DNA of 64,000 bases, from the NCBI RefSeq assembly GCF_042466685.1, contig NZ_CP170448.1, positions 4,526,001-4,590,000 on the forward strand, given 5' to 3'. The notes beneath the pieces are model-generated. The model was not told the origin of the DNA. It was given only the letters and a program-made list of their open reading frames with translations, and made no database searches. This DNA comes from Vreelandella sp042466685 (GTDB lineage Bacteria; Pseudomonadota; Gammaproteobacteria; Pseudomonadales; Halomonadaceae). Positions 16,273 to 25,009 of this stretch are shown here, one piece after another; position 1 is the first letter of the stretch, and every line of letters begins with the position of its first letter. The position numbers were made by a program, and so were the translations under genes.

Positions 16273-17037
16273 ATGCTATTTCTGATTATTATCTTCGCCT
16301 TGATTGGCCTTGCGTTTGGTGGCCCGGTGGGCCTCCTGATTGGCGGTGGCCTGGGCTGGTGGCTAGGCAAACGCCTTAGCCGACGCCTGAATATCGCCCG
16401 AATGCGCATCCAGGAAGGCTTTCTGGAGTCGATCTTCTCGGTGATGGGTTGCCTGTGCCAAGCCGACGGCAAGGTGACCGACGGCGAGCTGGACATCGCT
16501 GAAAAGCTTTTTGACCAGATGCATCTTCAGGGCGAACAGCGTGCCAAGGCCCGCGCCGCCTTCGAACGTGGCCGCGCCGATGACTTTAATCTGGACGCCG
16601 AGTTGGCCAACGTAAACCGCCTCACCCAGCGCCAGCCGGTTTTGCGCCAGGTGTTTATCCAAGTGCAGCTAACCGCCATAGCGGCAGACGGTGTGCTTCA
16701 TCCCGCCGAGCACGAAATGATACTGCGCGTTGCCCGGGGTGTAGGCTGTAGCGATGCGGAAGTCCAGCAGATCGAAGCGATGCTCCATGGTGCCGCCGCT
16801 AACTCCCAGGGCGCCAGCGAAGAGGCCCTCAAAGACGCTTACCGCGTACTCGGGGTTTCGGAAGATGCCAGCGATGCAGAGATCAAAAAAGCCTACCGCC
16901 GCCTAATGAGCCAAAACCATCCTGACAAACTCGCCGGCAAAGGCCTCCCCGAAAGCATGCGCGATGTCGCCCAAGCGCGTACCAGCGAAATCGGTAACGC
17001 TTACGAGCGGATCCGTGAGGCGCGGGGTAGCGCTTAG
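16273..17037 (+). CDS. djlA: DnaJ-like co-chaperone DjlA
   Basis: 254 residues. An N-terminal glycine-rich membrane segment (about 1-30) is followed by a TerB-like helical domain (about 45-175) and a C-terminal J domain (about 185-250) with the HPD tripeptide in LMSQNHPDKLAGKGLPE, needed to stimulate DnaK ATPase. The layout matches E. coli DjlA. The gene starts 32 bp after dxs and may be read from the same transcript. Confidence 0.92.
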   Translation: MLFLIIIFALIGLAFGGPVGLLIGGGLGWWLGKRLSRRLNIARMRIQEGFLESIFSVMGCLCQADGKVTDGELDIAEKLFDQMHLQGEQRAKARAAFERGRADDFNLDAELANVNRLTQRQPVLRQVFIQVQLTAIAADGVLHPAEHEMILRVARGVGCSDAEVQQIEAMLHGAAANSQGASEEALKDAYRVLGVSEDASDAEIKKAYRRLMSQNHPDKLAGKGLPESMRDVAQARTSEIGNAYERIREARGSA

Positions 17038-17126
17038 AGGTGGCTCTAATAGATAGCATCTAGATAATCGACAGCGACGTTCACGCCCGCTAGATTAAAG
17101 CATCGATTTTTCGCCAGGAGCACGCC

Positions 17127-17750
17127 ATGATCACGCTATACACTTTCCCCCACTCCCGCTCGCTACGGGCAGCGTGGACGCTTGAAGAGTTAGGCCTTGA
17201 GTATCAATGCCAACACGTAGCGTTGGATAAAGGTGAGGGTCAAACAGCCGAACATTTGGCGCGCCACCCGGACGGCAAGGTGCCGGTAATTGAGGATGGC
17301 GAGCTCACTCTCTTTGAATCGGCGCCGATTTGCCGTTACCTGGCGGAGCAGTATGGCGATGGTACGCTGCTGCCCAGCGATCCCGCCGCCCGCGCTCAGG
17401 TCGACCAGTGGCTCAGCTTTATTGTCACAGAAATTGAGCAGCCACTGTGGAATCAGGCCAAACATAAATTTGCCCTGCCCGAAGATAAACGCATTACAGC
17501 TGTGCTGCCGACCTGCGCCTGGGAGTTTCAGCGTGCGTTAAGCGCACTAGAGCGTCGCTACAACGGTCAAGAGAACCTGGTGGGGAGTACTTTTACCCTT
17601 GCGGATCTGTTTTTAGCCCATACCTTATCGTGGGCTATCAGCATGAAGCACCGCTTACCCGAGCCGCTAATGGCCTATCGCGAGCGCCATATTCAGCGCG
17701 CCGCGATGGCTAGAGCAATTGAAAAAGAGCAGGCAGCGGCAAAGAGTTAA
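17127..17750 (+). CDS. Glutathione S-transferase
   Basis: 207 residues; cytosolic GST with an N-terminal thioredoxin-like domain (ITLYTFPHSRSLRAAWTLEELGLEYQ; cis-Pro in GKVPVIEDGELTLFESAPICRYL split across about 50-72) and a C-terminal helical domain (about 90-200). The GKVPV and ES motifs bind glutathione. The catalytic residue is likely Ser10 or Ser12 rather than Cys, as in GstB/theta-like proteins. Substrate unknown. CAGGAG precedes the ATG; monocistronic. Confidence 0.9.
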   Translation: MITLYTFPHSRSLRAAWTLEELGLEYQCQHVALDKGEGQTAEHLARHPDGKVPVIEDGELTLFESAPICRYLAEQYGDGTLLPSDPAARAQVDQWLSFIVTEIEQPLWNQAKHKFALPEDKRITAVLPTCAWEFQRALSALERRYNGQENLVGSTFTLADLFLAHTLSWAISMKHRLPEPLMAYRERHIQRAAMARAIEKEQAAAKS

Positions 17751-17769
17751 TCGATATCTAAACGCTTTC

Positions 17770-17804
17770 AAAACCGTTGCTGGCAACGCATGGCAACGGT
17801 TTTT
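17770..17804. terminator. Terminator between GST gene and cheZ
   Basis: 11-bp perfect stem AAAACCGTTGC / GCAACGGTTTT with a 12-nt loop and T-tracts on both strands, in the convergent gap. Confidence 0.85.
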
Positions 17805-17810
17805 AACTAG

Positions 17811-17843
17811 CTTGGCTTGGCTTGGCTTGGCTTGGCTTGGCTT
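17811..17843. repeat. Pentanucleotide tandem repeat (CTTGG)6
   Basis: Six perfect copies of CTTGG plus a partial CTT, ending within the cheZ stop codon (TAA on the minus strand at 17842-17844). It is a short-sequence repeat of the kind that changes copy number by slippage. The repeat lies just outside the CheZ reading frame, so a change in copy number would not alter the protein. Confidence 0.95.
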
Positions 17844-18528
17844 AAAAGCCTAGGTCATCTAGCAAATCGTCTACTTGATCCTGCCCTGCCACCACATCCG
17901 CCTTATTTTGGTTCACCTGCGGTCCGTTACGCAGTCTGGCATGCTCATCACGGTCATCTTCTACCTTAACGCCGTCGGTAACGTGGGGAACATTATCGAC
18001 CAGCACCTGAACAAGCTGCTCTTCGATGAGCTTGATGACCTCCATCATTTTCTTGATCACCTGGCCGGTGAGATCCTGAAAATCCTGAGCCATCATGATT
18101 TCGAGCAGCTCTTTTTGAGTAGCCCCGGTTGCGCTGGGAAGCTTGCTGCTCAAAAAGTCTTGGGTATCTTCGACAAGCTTAGGATCGCCCTCTACCGCCG
18201 CAAGTTTGGCTGCTGCTAACTGCCAGCGCTTATTAAGTGCAGCGCCCTCTTCCTCAAGACCGTCTTGCACTGGTTGAGCACGTTCAACGGCATTTAATGC
18301 CCGCTCTGCTGCCTGCTCTGTCATGGAGGCAACATAGTTGAGCCGGTCATTGGCATCCGGAATTGCTTGCGCCGCCTGGCTAATCTGCTGATCTAAGCCC
18401 AGCTCTTTCATGCTGTCCCGCAGCAGTCGCGTTAAGTGGCCTATGCGGTGCACCATCTCATCAGTACTGTCTTTTTTGCCCAGTACCGACGGCATGGTCG
18501 TGTCGTGGGCGTTGTTAACAGTGCTCAT
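17842..18528 (-). CDS. cheZ: Chemotaxis protein phosphatase CheZ
   Basis: 228 residues; dephosphorylates CheY-P to end the tumble signal. The long four-helix bundle carries the active-site signature AQDFQDLTGQVIKKMM, with Asp152 and Gln156 equivalent to E. coli Asp143/Gln147, and the C-terminal CheY-binding peptide DQVDDLLDDLGF is intact. The start was placed at the ATG with AGAGGA 6 nt upstream, not at an ATG 17 codons earlier. Unusually it stands alone, away from cheA/cheY, but has its own sigma-28-type promoter at 18664-18690. Confidence 0.93.
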   Translation of the reverse strand: MSTVNNAHDTTMPSVLGKKDSTDEMVHRIGHLTRLLRDSMKELGLDQQISQAAQAIPDANDRLNYVASMTEQAAERALNAVERAQPVQDGLEEEGAALNKRWQLAAAKLAAVEGDPKLVEDTQDFLSSKLPSATGATQKELLEIMMAQDFQDLTGQVIKKMMEVIKLIEEQLVQVLVDNVPHVTDGVKVEDDRDEHARLRNGPQVNQNKADVVAGQDQVDDLLDDLGF

Positions 18529-18663
18529 GACAATCCTCTTGTTGGAAAATCTTGTTGAATGTCGTTTTGGGTGTGGCAATAGACATCGCTATGCGAACCC
18601 GCTGTGGTTTTTCAGGCCATTCGGCGTTAAATACGTCCAGGTCAGCATCTAACCCTAATACTA

Positions 18664-18690
18664 CTTTCGGCTTAAGATCTTAAAACTTAA
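18664..18690 (-). promoter_or_regulatory. Putative sigma-28 (FliA) promoter for cheZ
   Basis: On the minus strand TTAAGTTT - 11 nt - GCCGAAAG, compared with the FliA consensus TAAAGTTT-N11-GCCGATAA (7/8 and 6/8 matches, exact spacing). It lies about 135 nt upstream of the cheZ start, a rather long leader. Similar elements precede the chemoreceptors at 32168 and 36421. Confidence 0.55.
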
Positions 18691-18823
18691 GTTAGTGGCT
18701 TAGTTTACAGAGGGATTCTACGACTTACAGGAATTTTCGACCCGTTAAAAAGCCAGCTAATAGGTAGGCAAATCTAAAAAGGCAGATGCTGCACTGATGA
18801 GTTGCATCCAAGACTAATAACCA

Positions 18824-19519
18824 CTAGGCAGTCGAAACGTGGGGCAAAACGGCACTATAAACGGCAAAGTAGTGGCAGACGCTTCCGGCAACCACAAACA
18901 GATGCCAGATCGCATGGTTGTAGGGGATAGCGCGCACGGCGTAGAAAATCACGCCTAGTGTGTAGGTGATTCCTCCCGCGGCAAGCAGGGCAATACCCGT
19001 CGTTGAGAGACTCGCGGCCATTTCGCCTGACGCCAGCACGATCATCCACCCCATAAGCAGGTAAATCACCACGCGCAATATCGAAAAGCGCTGGGGCCAT
19101 AGCAGTATGCAGGCAATACCCACCAGTGCCAGCGACCACACCGCGGTAAACAAAATCCAGCCCGTAGTGCCGCGCATGTTGACGAGTAAAAAGGGTGTGT
19201 ACGTTCCTGCGATGAGTAGATAAATCGCACAGTGATCTAGTAACTGAAAGCGCTGCTTCCAGCGCTGGTGAGGGATGCCGTGGTAAAGGGTCGAAGCGGT
19301 ATACAGCAGGACTAAGGTGGTGCCGTACAGGCTCAGGCTGACAATTTTCCACGGGTCGATATGGGCAGCAACACTTGCAGCCACCAGCAGTACGGTCATT
19401 CCCACCAGGCTAAGCACAGCACCAATACCGTGGGTGATACTGTGCAGCCACTCTTCAACAACGCTGAATTCGCCCTGCTCTTCAGCAGATACTTCAGATT
19501 GGTCACGTACAGCTTTCAT
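18824..19519 (-). CDS. trhA: Hemolysin III / PAQR-family membrane homeostasis protein
   Basis: 231 residues with seven predicted membrane segments. Family motifs are visible: EWLHSITHGIGAVLSLVG at the N-terminus (the His is a predicted metal ligand), LLYTASTLYHGIP near 80 and, near the C-terminus, HLFVVAGSVCHYFAVY with the zinc-ligand His residues. E. coli TrhA (YqfA) influences membrane energetics and fluidity; haemolytic activity is a historical label. The start was chosen at the ATG with AGGAG 9 nt upstream, eight codons inside the longest frame. Confidence 0.88.
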   Translation of the reverse strand: MKAVRDQSEVSAEEQGEFSVVEEWLHSITHGIGAVLSLVGMTVLLVAASVAAHIDPWKIVSLSLYGTTLVLLYTASTLYHGIPHQRWKQRFQLLDHCAIYLLIAGTYTPFLLVNMRGTTGWILFTAVWSLALVGIACILLWPQRFSILRVVIYLLMGWMIVLASGEMAASLSTTGIALLAAGGITYTLGVIFYAVRAIPYNHAIWHLFVVAGSVCHYFAVYSAVLPHVSTA

Positions 19520-19555
19520 TCTGAGGCTCTCCTGACATCTCATGCCTCACTCATA

Positions 19556-20191
19556 TCACCCCTTGCGCTCAATATCCACATCGCTTGCGTGGGTAAAGTC
19601 GTCTAGCGCCATCATATGACCGAGCTTGCCCGCTTTGGTGGATAGATACTGCTCATTATGGGGGTTAAGGCCGGTGGTGATCGGCAGGCGCTCTACGACA
19701 TTTACCCCATCCCGGGTGAGTGCATCCACCTTACGCGGGTTGTTGGTCATTAACCTTAGCGACGTTATGCCCAAATGGTTGAGCATCGGCACGCACAGGT
19801 CGTAGCGGCGCATATCAGCGCCGAAACCGAGCTGCTCGTTGGCTTCAACCGTGTCGGCGCCCTGATCCTGCAGATGGTAAGCACGAATTTTGTTCAATAG
19901 GCCGATGCCACGCCCTTCTTGGCGCAGATAAAACAGTACGCCCCGGCCCTCTTCCGCAATACGTTTAAGCGCTTCCTGCAGTTGGTAGCCGCAGTCGCAG
20001 CGCATGGAAAAGAGCGCATCGCCGGTCAAGCACTCGGAATGCACCCGCCCCAGTACAGGCTCATCACCGGTCACATCACCCAGCGTTAAGGCGATATGAT
20101 CCTTGCCGGTGGCTTCATCTTCGAAGCCATGCATGGTGAATGTTGCCCAGGGCGTTGGCAGCTGGGAAGCGGCTATGAAGCGAATGGTCAC
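19556..20191 (-). CDS. ribA: GTP cyclohydrolase II
   Basis: 211 residues; opens GTP to the pyrimidine precursor in the first step of riboflavin synthesis. Zinc ligands Cys54, Cys65 and Cys67 occur in VHSECLTGDALFSMRCDCG, and the GTP-binding/catalytic segment YLRQEGRGIGLLNKI follows near residue 90. It is the stand-alone enzyme rather than the RibBA fusion. GTG start with GAGG 7 nt upstream. No FMN riboswitch was recognised in the leader, and no other rib gene is adjacent. Confidence 0.95.
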   Translation of the reverse strand: MTIRFIAASQLPTPWATFTMHGFEDEATGKDHIALTLGDVTGDEPVLGRVHSECLTGDALFSMRCDCGYQLQEALKRIAEEGRGVLFYLRQEGRGIGLLNKIRAYHLQDQGADTVEANEQLGFGADMRRYDLCVPMLNHLGITSLRLMTNNPRKVDALTRDGVNVVERLPITTGLNPHNEQYLSTKAGKLGHMMALDDFTHASDVDIERKG

Positions 20192-20441
20192 AGGATACCT
20201 CGCGGATTAACCAAACGAGTGTTGGCAAAGTGGGCAGCTATTCTACCAGGAAGCGGCGCCCGCCTCACGCTGGCAAAGCGGCTTAAATCGATTAGTTAGG
20301 CGAGAAAAATTGACGGAGTGCGACGATTTTTTGCCACCGAGTACACCGCCCTGGCACTTATCTTCAAGTACAATTGCCTGCATACGTTCCCAAGTACTTA
20401 CACCGAGTACAATGTGGGCAAATTTCTTAAGAGCAAGTTCT

Positions 20442-21554
20442 ATGACCACTACACCGTTACAAAATGATCGTTTTCTTCGTGCATTAGCGCGGCAGCCTGT
20501 GGATCGCACCCCGGTGTGGATGATGCGACAGGCGGGCCGCTACCTGCCGGAGTACCGTACCAGCCGCGCCGATGCAGGCAGCTTTATGGATCTATGTCGC
20601 AACCATGACCTGGCCTGCGAAGTCACCCTGCAGCCCTTGGAACGCTACCCGCTGGACGCGGCTATTCTGTTTTCAGATATCTTAACCATTCCCGATGCCA
20701 TGGGGCTTGGCCTGTACTTCGAAACCGGCGAAGGCCCTAAATTTCGTAAAACCGTGCGCACCCCAGAAGAAGTTGCCGCACTGAGCGTTCCAGATGCCGA
20801 GCGCGACCTGGATTACGTAATGCGTGCAGTGTCGACTATACGCCGCGAGCTGAACGGTCGCATGCCGCTGATCGGCTTCTCCGGCAGCCCCTGGACCCTG
20901 GCAACCTACATGGTGGAGGGCGGTTCCAGCAAAGACTTCCGCCATCTAAAAACCATGCTCTACGATACCCCGGATACCATGCACCAGTTGCTGGATACGC
21001 TGGCCCATGCGGTGACTGACTACCTGAATGCCCAAATTCGTGCGGGTGCGCAGGCGGTGCAGATTTTTGATACCTGGGGCGGTGCGCTCTCGACTCCGGC
21101 TTACCTTGAGTTCTCGCTGCGCTATATGGAGCAGATCGTTTCCGGCCTAATCCGCGAACACGACGGACGCCACGTACCGGTCATTCTGTTCACTAAAAAC
21201 GGCGGCCAGTGGCTTGAGCATATCGCCTGCGCCGGTGCCGACGCGCTGGGTATCGACTGGTCAACCGAACTTTCTGATGCGCGCGCTCGTGTTGGTCACA
21301 AAGTAGCGCTGCAAGGGAACCTGGATCCTAACGTGCTGTTTGCTCGCCCCTCGGCTATCCGCGCCGAAGTGGCTCGGGTGCTGGAGAGCTACGGCCACGG
21401 CCCTGGCCACGTGTTTAATCTGGGTCACGGTATCAGCCAGTTTACCAATCCCGATAACGTCACTGCTTTTATGGAGGCGCTGCACGAACTCAGCCCGCAG
21501 TATCACCGCGATATCCCAACGCACTCAAACGCACAGCACTCAGGAGCCAATTGA
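20442..21554 (+). CDS. hemE: Uroporphyrinogen decarboxylase
   Basis: 370 residues; removes four acetate carboxyls from uroporphyrinogen III to give coproporphyrinogen III in haem synthesis. The invariant N-terminal PVWMMRQAGRYLPEYR holds the substrate-binding arginines, and GFSGSPWTLATYMVEGG the central strand; NLGHGISQFTNPDNV lies near the C-terminus. The start was set at MTTTPLQNDRF, where homologues begin; the open frame runs 44 codons further upstream without a ribosome site. Its stop overlaps the start of speE (TGATG). Confidence 0.95.
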   Translation: MTTTPLQNDRFLRALARQPVDRTPVWMMRQAGRYLPEYRTSRADAGSFMDLCRNHDLACEVTLQPLERYPLDAAILFSDILTIPDAMGLGLYFETGEGPKFRKTVRTPEEVAALSVPDAERDLDYVMRAVSTIRRELNGRMPLIGFSGSPWTLATYMVEGGSSKDFRHLKTMLYDTPDTMHQLLDTLAHAVTDYLNAQIRAGAQAVQIFDTWGGALSTPAYLEFSLRYMEQIVSGLIREHDGRHVPVILFTKNGGQWLEHIACAGADALGIDWSTELSDARARVGHKVALQGNLDPNVLFARPSAIRAEVARVLESYGHGPGHVFNLGHGISQFTNPDNVTAFMEALHELSPQYHRDIPTHSNAQHSGAN

Positions 21555-22420
21555 TGAGCGATTTACGCGACGACCAGTGGTTTACCGAAGTCTTTGATAG
21601 CCACGGCAGCGCCTTCTCACTGAAGATCTCTGCAAAGTTGCTGGATGTGCAGAGCGAGTACCAGCATCTGGAGGTCTACGCCACCGAGACCTACGGCAAC
21701 CTCATGGTGCTGGATGGCTGCGTGATGCTGACCGATCGCGATAATTTCCTCTACCACGAGATGATTGCACATCCGGCGCTGTTCACCCATCAAGATCCCA
21801 AGCGGGTGGTGATTATCGGTGGTGGCGACTGCGGCACCTTAAAAGAAGTGCTGCGCCATCCCGGGGTTGAGAAAGTCACCCAAATTGATATTGATGAGGA
21901 AGTTACCAAGGCGTCTGAGCGCTTTTTTCCGTCGTTGGTAGAAGCGAATAACGACCCCCGCGCCGAGTTGCTGTTCGCCGATGGCGTCAAGTGGGTGGAC
22001 GATGCACCGGATGAGAGCATTGATGTGCTGATTATCGACTCCACCGACCCGGTTGGGCCTGCTGAAGGGCTGTTCAAAACCGACTTTCTCAAGCGCTGCC
22101 ACCGTATTTTGAAAAGCGGCGGCGTCATGGTGCAGCAGAGCGAATCACCGCTTTACCACACGGGTTCGATCATTCGTGAGTTACGCCACGATATGCTTGA
22201 AGCGGGTTTCGACAGTGTTGCTACTTTGCCCTTCCCGCAGCCGGTTTATCCATCAGGTTGGTGGAGCGTGACACTGGCGGGTAAAGCCACCGATGTGAAT
22301 ACGTTCCGCGAGCAGGCAGCCGCCAGCCACGGCCTGCCCCTTGAGTACTACAGCGTTGAAGCCCACCGTGGCGCCCTCGCTCTACCACCATTTATGCGCA
22401 AGACCTTTGCAGCCGAGTAA
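21554..22420 (+). CDS. speE: Spermidine synthase (polyamine aminopropyltransferase)
   Basis: 288 residues; transfers aminopropyl from decarboxylated S-adenosylmethionine to putrescine. The N-terminal beta domain is followed by a Rossmann-like domain with IIGGGDCGTLKEVLRH, the acidic IDIDEEV and the catalytic IIDSTDPVGPAEGLF loop. The glycine-rich loop reads GGGDCGT where many relatives have GGGDGG. ATG overlaps the hemE stop, with CAGGAG 7 nt upstream, so the two are translationally coupled, an uncommon pairing. speD is not in the window. Confidence 0.9.
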   Translation: MSDLRDDQWFTEVFDSHGSAFSLKISAKLLDVQSEYQHLEVYATETYGNLMVLDGCVMLTDRDNFLYHEMIAHPALFTHQDPKRVVIIGGGDCGTLKEVLRHPGVEKVTQIDIDEEVTKASERFFPSLVEANNDPRAELLFADGVKWVDDAPDESIDVLIIDSTDPVGPAEGLFKTDFLKRCHRILKSGGVMVQQSESPLYHTGSIIRELRHDMLEAGFDSVATLPFPQPVYPSGWWSVTLAGKATDVNTFREQAAASHGLPLEYYSVEAHRGALALPPFMRKTFAAE

Positions 22421-22476
22421 ACCCTCGGCCGTTTTGCCCACCTTTTCCTCACCGCCCATTTCGACTTGCCCCACAA

Positions 22477-22515
22477 AGGTGCAAGCTGGAGTGGGCGCTT
22501 GCCTTTCTTGCACCT
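22477..22515. promoter_or_regulatory. Inverted repeat upstream of aapJ (possible NtrC half-sites or speE terminator)
   Basis: AGGTGCAAG and CTTGCACCT are perfect inverted copies separated by 21 nt. The GGTGCA/TGCACC cores are NtrC-type half-sites, about 70-100 bp upstream of the sigma-54 element, but the arrangement (GGTGCA first, long gap) differs from the usual TGCACC-N5-GGTGCA. It could alternatively fold as a stem-loop ending the hemE-speE message. Confidence 0.3.
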
Positions 22516-22579
22516 AGACCTTCGTCTCGAATTCGTTGAGTAGCGTTGAAAAGCGCTGAATTAACGCCTGTACCCTTGT

Positions 22580-22595
22580 TGGCATCTTCCTTGCT
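22580..22595 (+). promoter_or_regulatory. Putative sigma-54 promoter of the aap operon
   Basis: TGGCATCTTCCTTGCT fits the -24/-12 consensus TGGCACG-N4-TTGCA, with GG and GC spaced by exactly 10 nt. The -12 GC lies 86 nt upstream of the aapJ ATG. RpoN control implies activation by an enhancer protein such as NtrC under nitrogen limitation. Confidence 0.65.
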
Positions 22596-22679
22596 AGGTT
22601 TAGTTACATGCTACGGCATGCACAACTATTTCAATGACTGATTTCAATAATCAATTTCAAGAACTTCGAGGGAAACTAA

Positions 22680-23705
22680 ATGTTCAATAAAAAACACCTA
22701 GTGCTGCTGGCGTCTGCTGGCTCACTTAGCCTGGCGGGAATGGCAACTGCGCAAGCCGACACCTTGGAAGATACCATTGAGCGTGGCGCCGTTCAGTGTG
22801 GTGTGAGTGATGGTCTGCCAGGCTTCTCAGCGCCGGATGACGACGGTAACTGGCAAGGCCTGGACGTTGATGTTTGCCGTGCAGTGGCGGCAGCGGTTCT
22901 TGGCGATGCAGATGCGGTTAACTACATTTCCCTCAATGCGGTTGAACGCTTTACCGCCCTGCAGTCGGGTGAGGTTGATGTACTTTCTCGTAACACCACC
23001 TGGACAACGACCCGTGACACCACCCTGGGCCTAAACTTCACCGGGGTTAACTTTTACGACGGCCAGGGCTTCATGGTTTCCCGTGACCTGGGTATTACCG
23101 GTGCCGATGAGCTCGACGGTGCATCCATCTGTATTCAATCGGGTACTACTACCGAGCTGAACCTTGCTGACTACTTCCGTGCTAACGACATGGAATTCAA
23201 TCCGATCGTATTTGATACTTCTGAGCAAACAGTGGGTGGTTATCAAGCAGGCCGCTGTGATGTTCTGACCTCTGATACCTCTCAGCTAGCCGCACTGCGT
23301 ATTCAGCTAGACGACCCTGAAGCGTCCATGATCCTGTCTGAAGTGATCTCCAAAGAGCCGCTGGGCCCCGTGGTTCGTCAAGGCGACGACCTTTGGTTCA
23401 ATATCGTGAAGTGGTCACTGTTCGCCATGATTAACGCCGAAGAGTACGGCGTCACCAGCGAAAACGCAGAAGAGATGCTGAACTCTGAAAACCCCGATGT
23501 TGCTCGCCTGCTAGGCCAAGACGGTAACTACGGTGAAGGCATGGGCCTTGAAGCAGACTGGGCTTACAACATTATTAGCCAAGTTGGTAACTACGCTGAA
23601 AGCTTTGAACGTAACGTGGGTATGGACTCTCCGCTTGAAATTGAGCGCGGTGTTAACGCCCTGTGGAACGACGGTGGCTTCCAGTACGCTCCCCCGATTC
23701 GCTAA
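22680..23705 (+). CDS. aapJ: General L-amino acid ABC transporter, periplasmic binding protein
   Basis: 341 residues; captures L-amino acids in the periplasm for AapQMP. A signal peptide (1-26, ATAQA) precedes the family 3 solute-binding fold: VQCGVSDGLPGFSAPDDDG near residue 40, VDVCRAVAAAVLGD, and TTWTTTRDTTLGLNF in the ligand cleft. Length and motifs match Rhizobium AapJ rather than the shorter GltI/HisJ proteins. First gene of aapJQMP behind a sigma-54 element; a strong stem-loop follows the stop. Confidence 0.93.
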   Translation: MFNKKHLVLLASAGSLSLAGMATAQADTLEDTIERGAVQCGVSDGLPGFSAPDDDGNWQGLDVDVCRAVAAAVLGDADAVNYISLNAVERFTALQSGEVDVLSRNTTWTTTRDTTLGLNFTGVNFYDGQGFMVSRDLGITGADELDGASICIQSGTTTELNLADYFRANDMEFNPIVFDTSEQTVGGYQAGRCDVLTSDTSQLAALRIQLDDPEASMILSEVISKEPLGPVVRQGDDLWFNIVKWSLFAMINAEEYGVTSENAEEMLNSENPDVARLLGQDGNYGEGMGLEADWAYNIISQVGNYAESFERNVGMDSPLEIERGVNALWNDGGFQYAPPIR

Positions 23706-23722
23706 GCGTCTCGCTTGACCCC

Positions 23723-23767
23723 GGCCCGCCCTCTCTCACGTATCTGTTCCGAGAGTATGGGCGGGCC
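23723..23767 (+). terminator. Intercistronic stem-loop aapJ-aapQ
   Basis: GGCCCGCCC / GGGCGGGCC (9 bp) encloses a second CTCTC/GAGAG stem; there is no T-run. Hairpins at this place commonly stabilise the binding-protein mRNA and reduce read-through, giving more binding protein than permease. Full termination would leave aapQMP without a promoter, so partial termination or mRNA protection is the likelier role. Confidence 0.65.
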
Positions 23768-23803
23768 ATTTGATTGACCTTCCGTATTGCGGAGACGCCA
23801 CCC

Positions 23804-24994
23804 ATGTCTGTAAGACCTAACGCTCGCCCCGTCGGCCAAAAGCCGCCGTTTTGGCGAGACCGCGCAAAGCGCGCACTTATTTTCCAGCTCATTTTAGTCG
23901 CCGTTGTGGCGGCTTTCCTGATCTATATTATCGGCAATACCCAAGCCAACCTGAACGCCCGCGGCATCACGACAGGCTTCGGCTTCCTGGGCAATACAGC
24001 CGGCTTTGGTATTGGTCAAAGTTTAATCGAGTACTCCTCCCAGAGCACCTACGGCCGCACCTTCATAATCGGCTTGCTCAACACGCTACTAGTAGGCGGC
24101 CTAGGCGTATTAGCCGCTTCGATTATTGGCTTTATCGTCGGTATCGCGCGGTTATCGCCCAACTGGCTGATCGCAAAACTAGCCAACGCTTATATTGAAA
24201 CCTTTCGTAACATCCCGCTGCTGCTGCAAATTTTCTTCTGGTACTTTGCAGTACTGCGGACGCTACCCAGCGCCAGAGAGAGCATGGCATTTGGTGAAGC
24301 CATCTTCCTAAATGTTCGCGGGCTCTACCTGCCGCAACCGCTTTTCGAGTCAGGCTTTGGGCTAATTCCTGCGACCTTTGTGGTGGCAATCATCGCTAGC
24401 ATTGCGCTGGTCATTTGGAACAAGCGCCGCCACGAAGCCACCGGCAAGCGCTTGCCAGTGTTCTGGATGTCGGTGGTGATTATTTTTGGCCTGCCGCTGC
24501 TGGTATTAGTAGCCACCGGTGTACCGGTCACCTGGGAGATGCCGGTACTTCGCGGCTTTAACTTTGGCGGAGGCATCACCATTATCCCTGAGTTTTTGGC
24601 TCTATGGCTGGCGCTATCTATCTATACGGCCTCCTTCATTGCGGAGATTGTGCGCTCAGGCATCCAAGCCATCCCCCACGGCCAAACGGAAGCCGCCCAA
24701 GCATTGAGCTTGCCACGCAACCTGGTTCTACGCCTCGTCGTGATCCCACAAGCCATGCGCGTCATCATCCCGCCGCTCACCAGCCAATACCTGAACCTGA
24801 TTAAAAACTCATCCCTGGCCACCGCCATCGGCTACCCCGACCTGGTATCGGTTTTTGCCGGCACCACGCTCAACCAGACCGGTCAGGCAATCGAAGTAAT
24901 TGCCATGACCATGGCGGTTTATTTGATCATCAGCTTGCTGGTGTCCATGTTCATGAACTGGTTCAACGCTCGCGTTGCGCTGGTCGAACGCTAG
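23804..24994 (+). CDS. aapQ: General L-amino acid ABC transporter permease AapQ
   Basis: 396 residues; inner-membrane subunit forming the pore with AapM. About eight hydrophobic segments; an N-terminal segment near residue 35 is followed by the His/Glu/Gln-type permease domain, with GLLNTLLVGGLGVLAASIIG near 85 and the EAA loop HGQTEAAQALSLPRN near 300 that docks on AapP. It is longer than simple GltJ permeases because of a periplasmic/extra-helix insertion, as in AapQ/BztB. The start is the ATG preceded by GGAG, rather than a TTG ten codons upstream. Confidence 0.92.
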   Translation: MSVRPNARPVGQKPPFWRDRAKRALIFQLILVAVVAAFLIYIIGNTQANLNARGITTGFGFLGNTAGFGIGQSLIEYSSQSTYGRTFIIGLLNTLLVGGLGVLAASIIGFIVGIARLSPNWLIAKLANAYIETFRNIPLLLQIFFWYFAVLRTLPSARESMAFGEAIFLNVRGLYLPQPLFESGFGLIPATFVVAIIASIALVIWNKRRHEATGKRLPVFWMSVVIIFGLPLLVLVATGVPVTWEMPVLRGFNFGGGITIIPEFLALWLALSIYTASFIAEIVRSGIQAIPHGQTEAAQALSLPRNLVLRLVVIPQAMRVIIPPLTSQYLNLIKNSSLATAIGYPDLVSVFAGTTLNQTGQAIEVIAMTMAVYLIISLLVSMFMNWFNARVALVER

Positions 24995-25009
24995 GCCGGA
25001 GGCGACCCC

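Noticed and set aside
19520..20441. Riboswitch near ribA or hemE
   Set aside because: Neither leader contains recognisable FMN or other riboswitch core elements; ribA has only about 250 bp of divergent upstream DNA with no conserved structure seen.
21554..22420. hemE-speE as a fused or frameshifted gene
   Set aside because: The stop and start merely overlap (TGATG) and a good CAGGAG site precedes speE; both proteins are complete.
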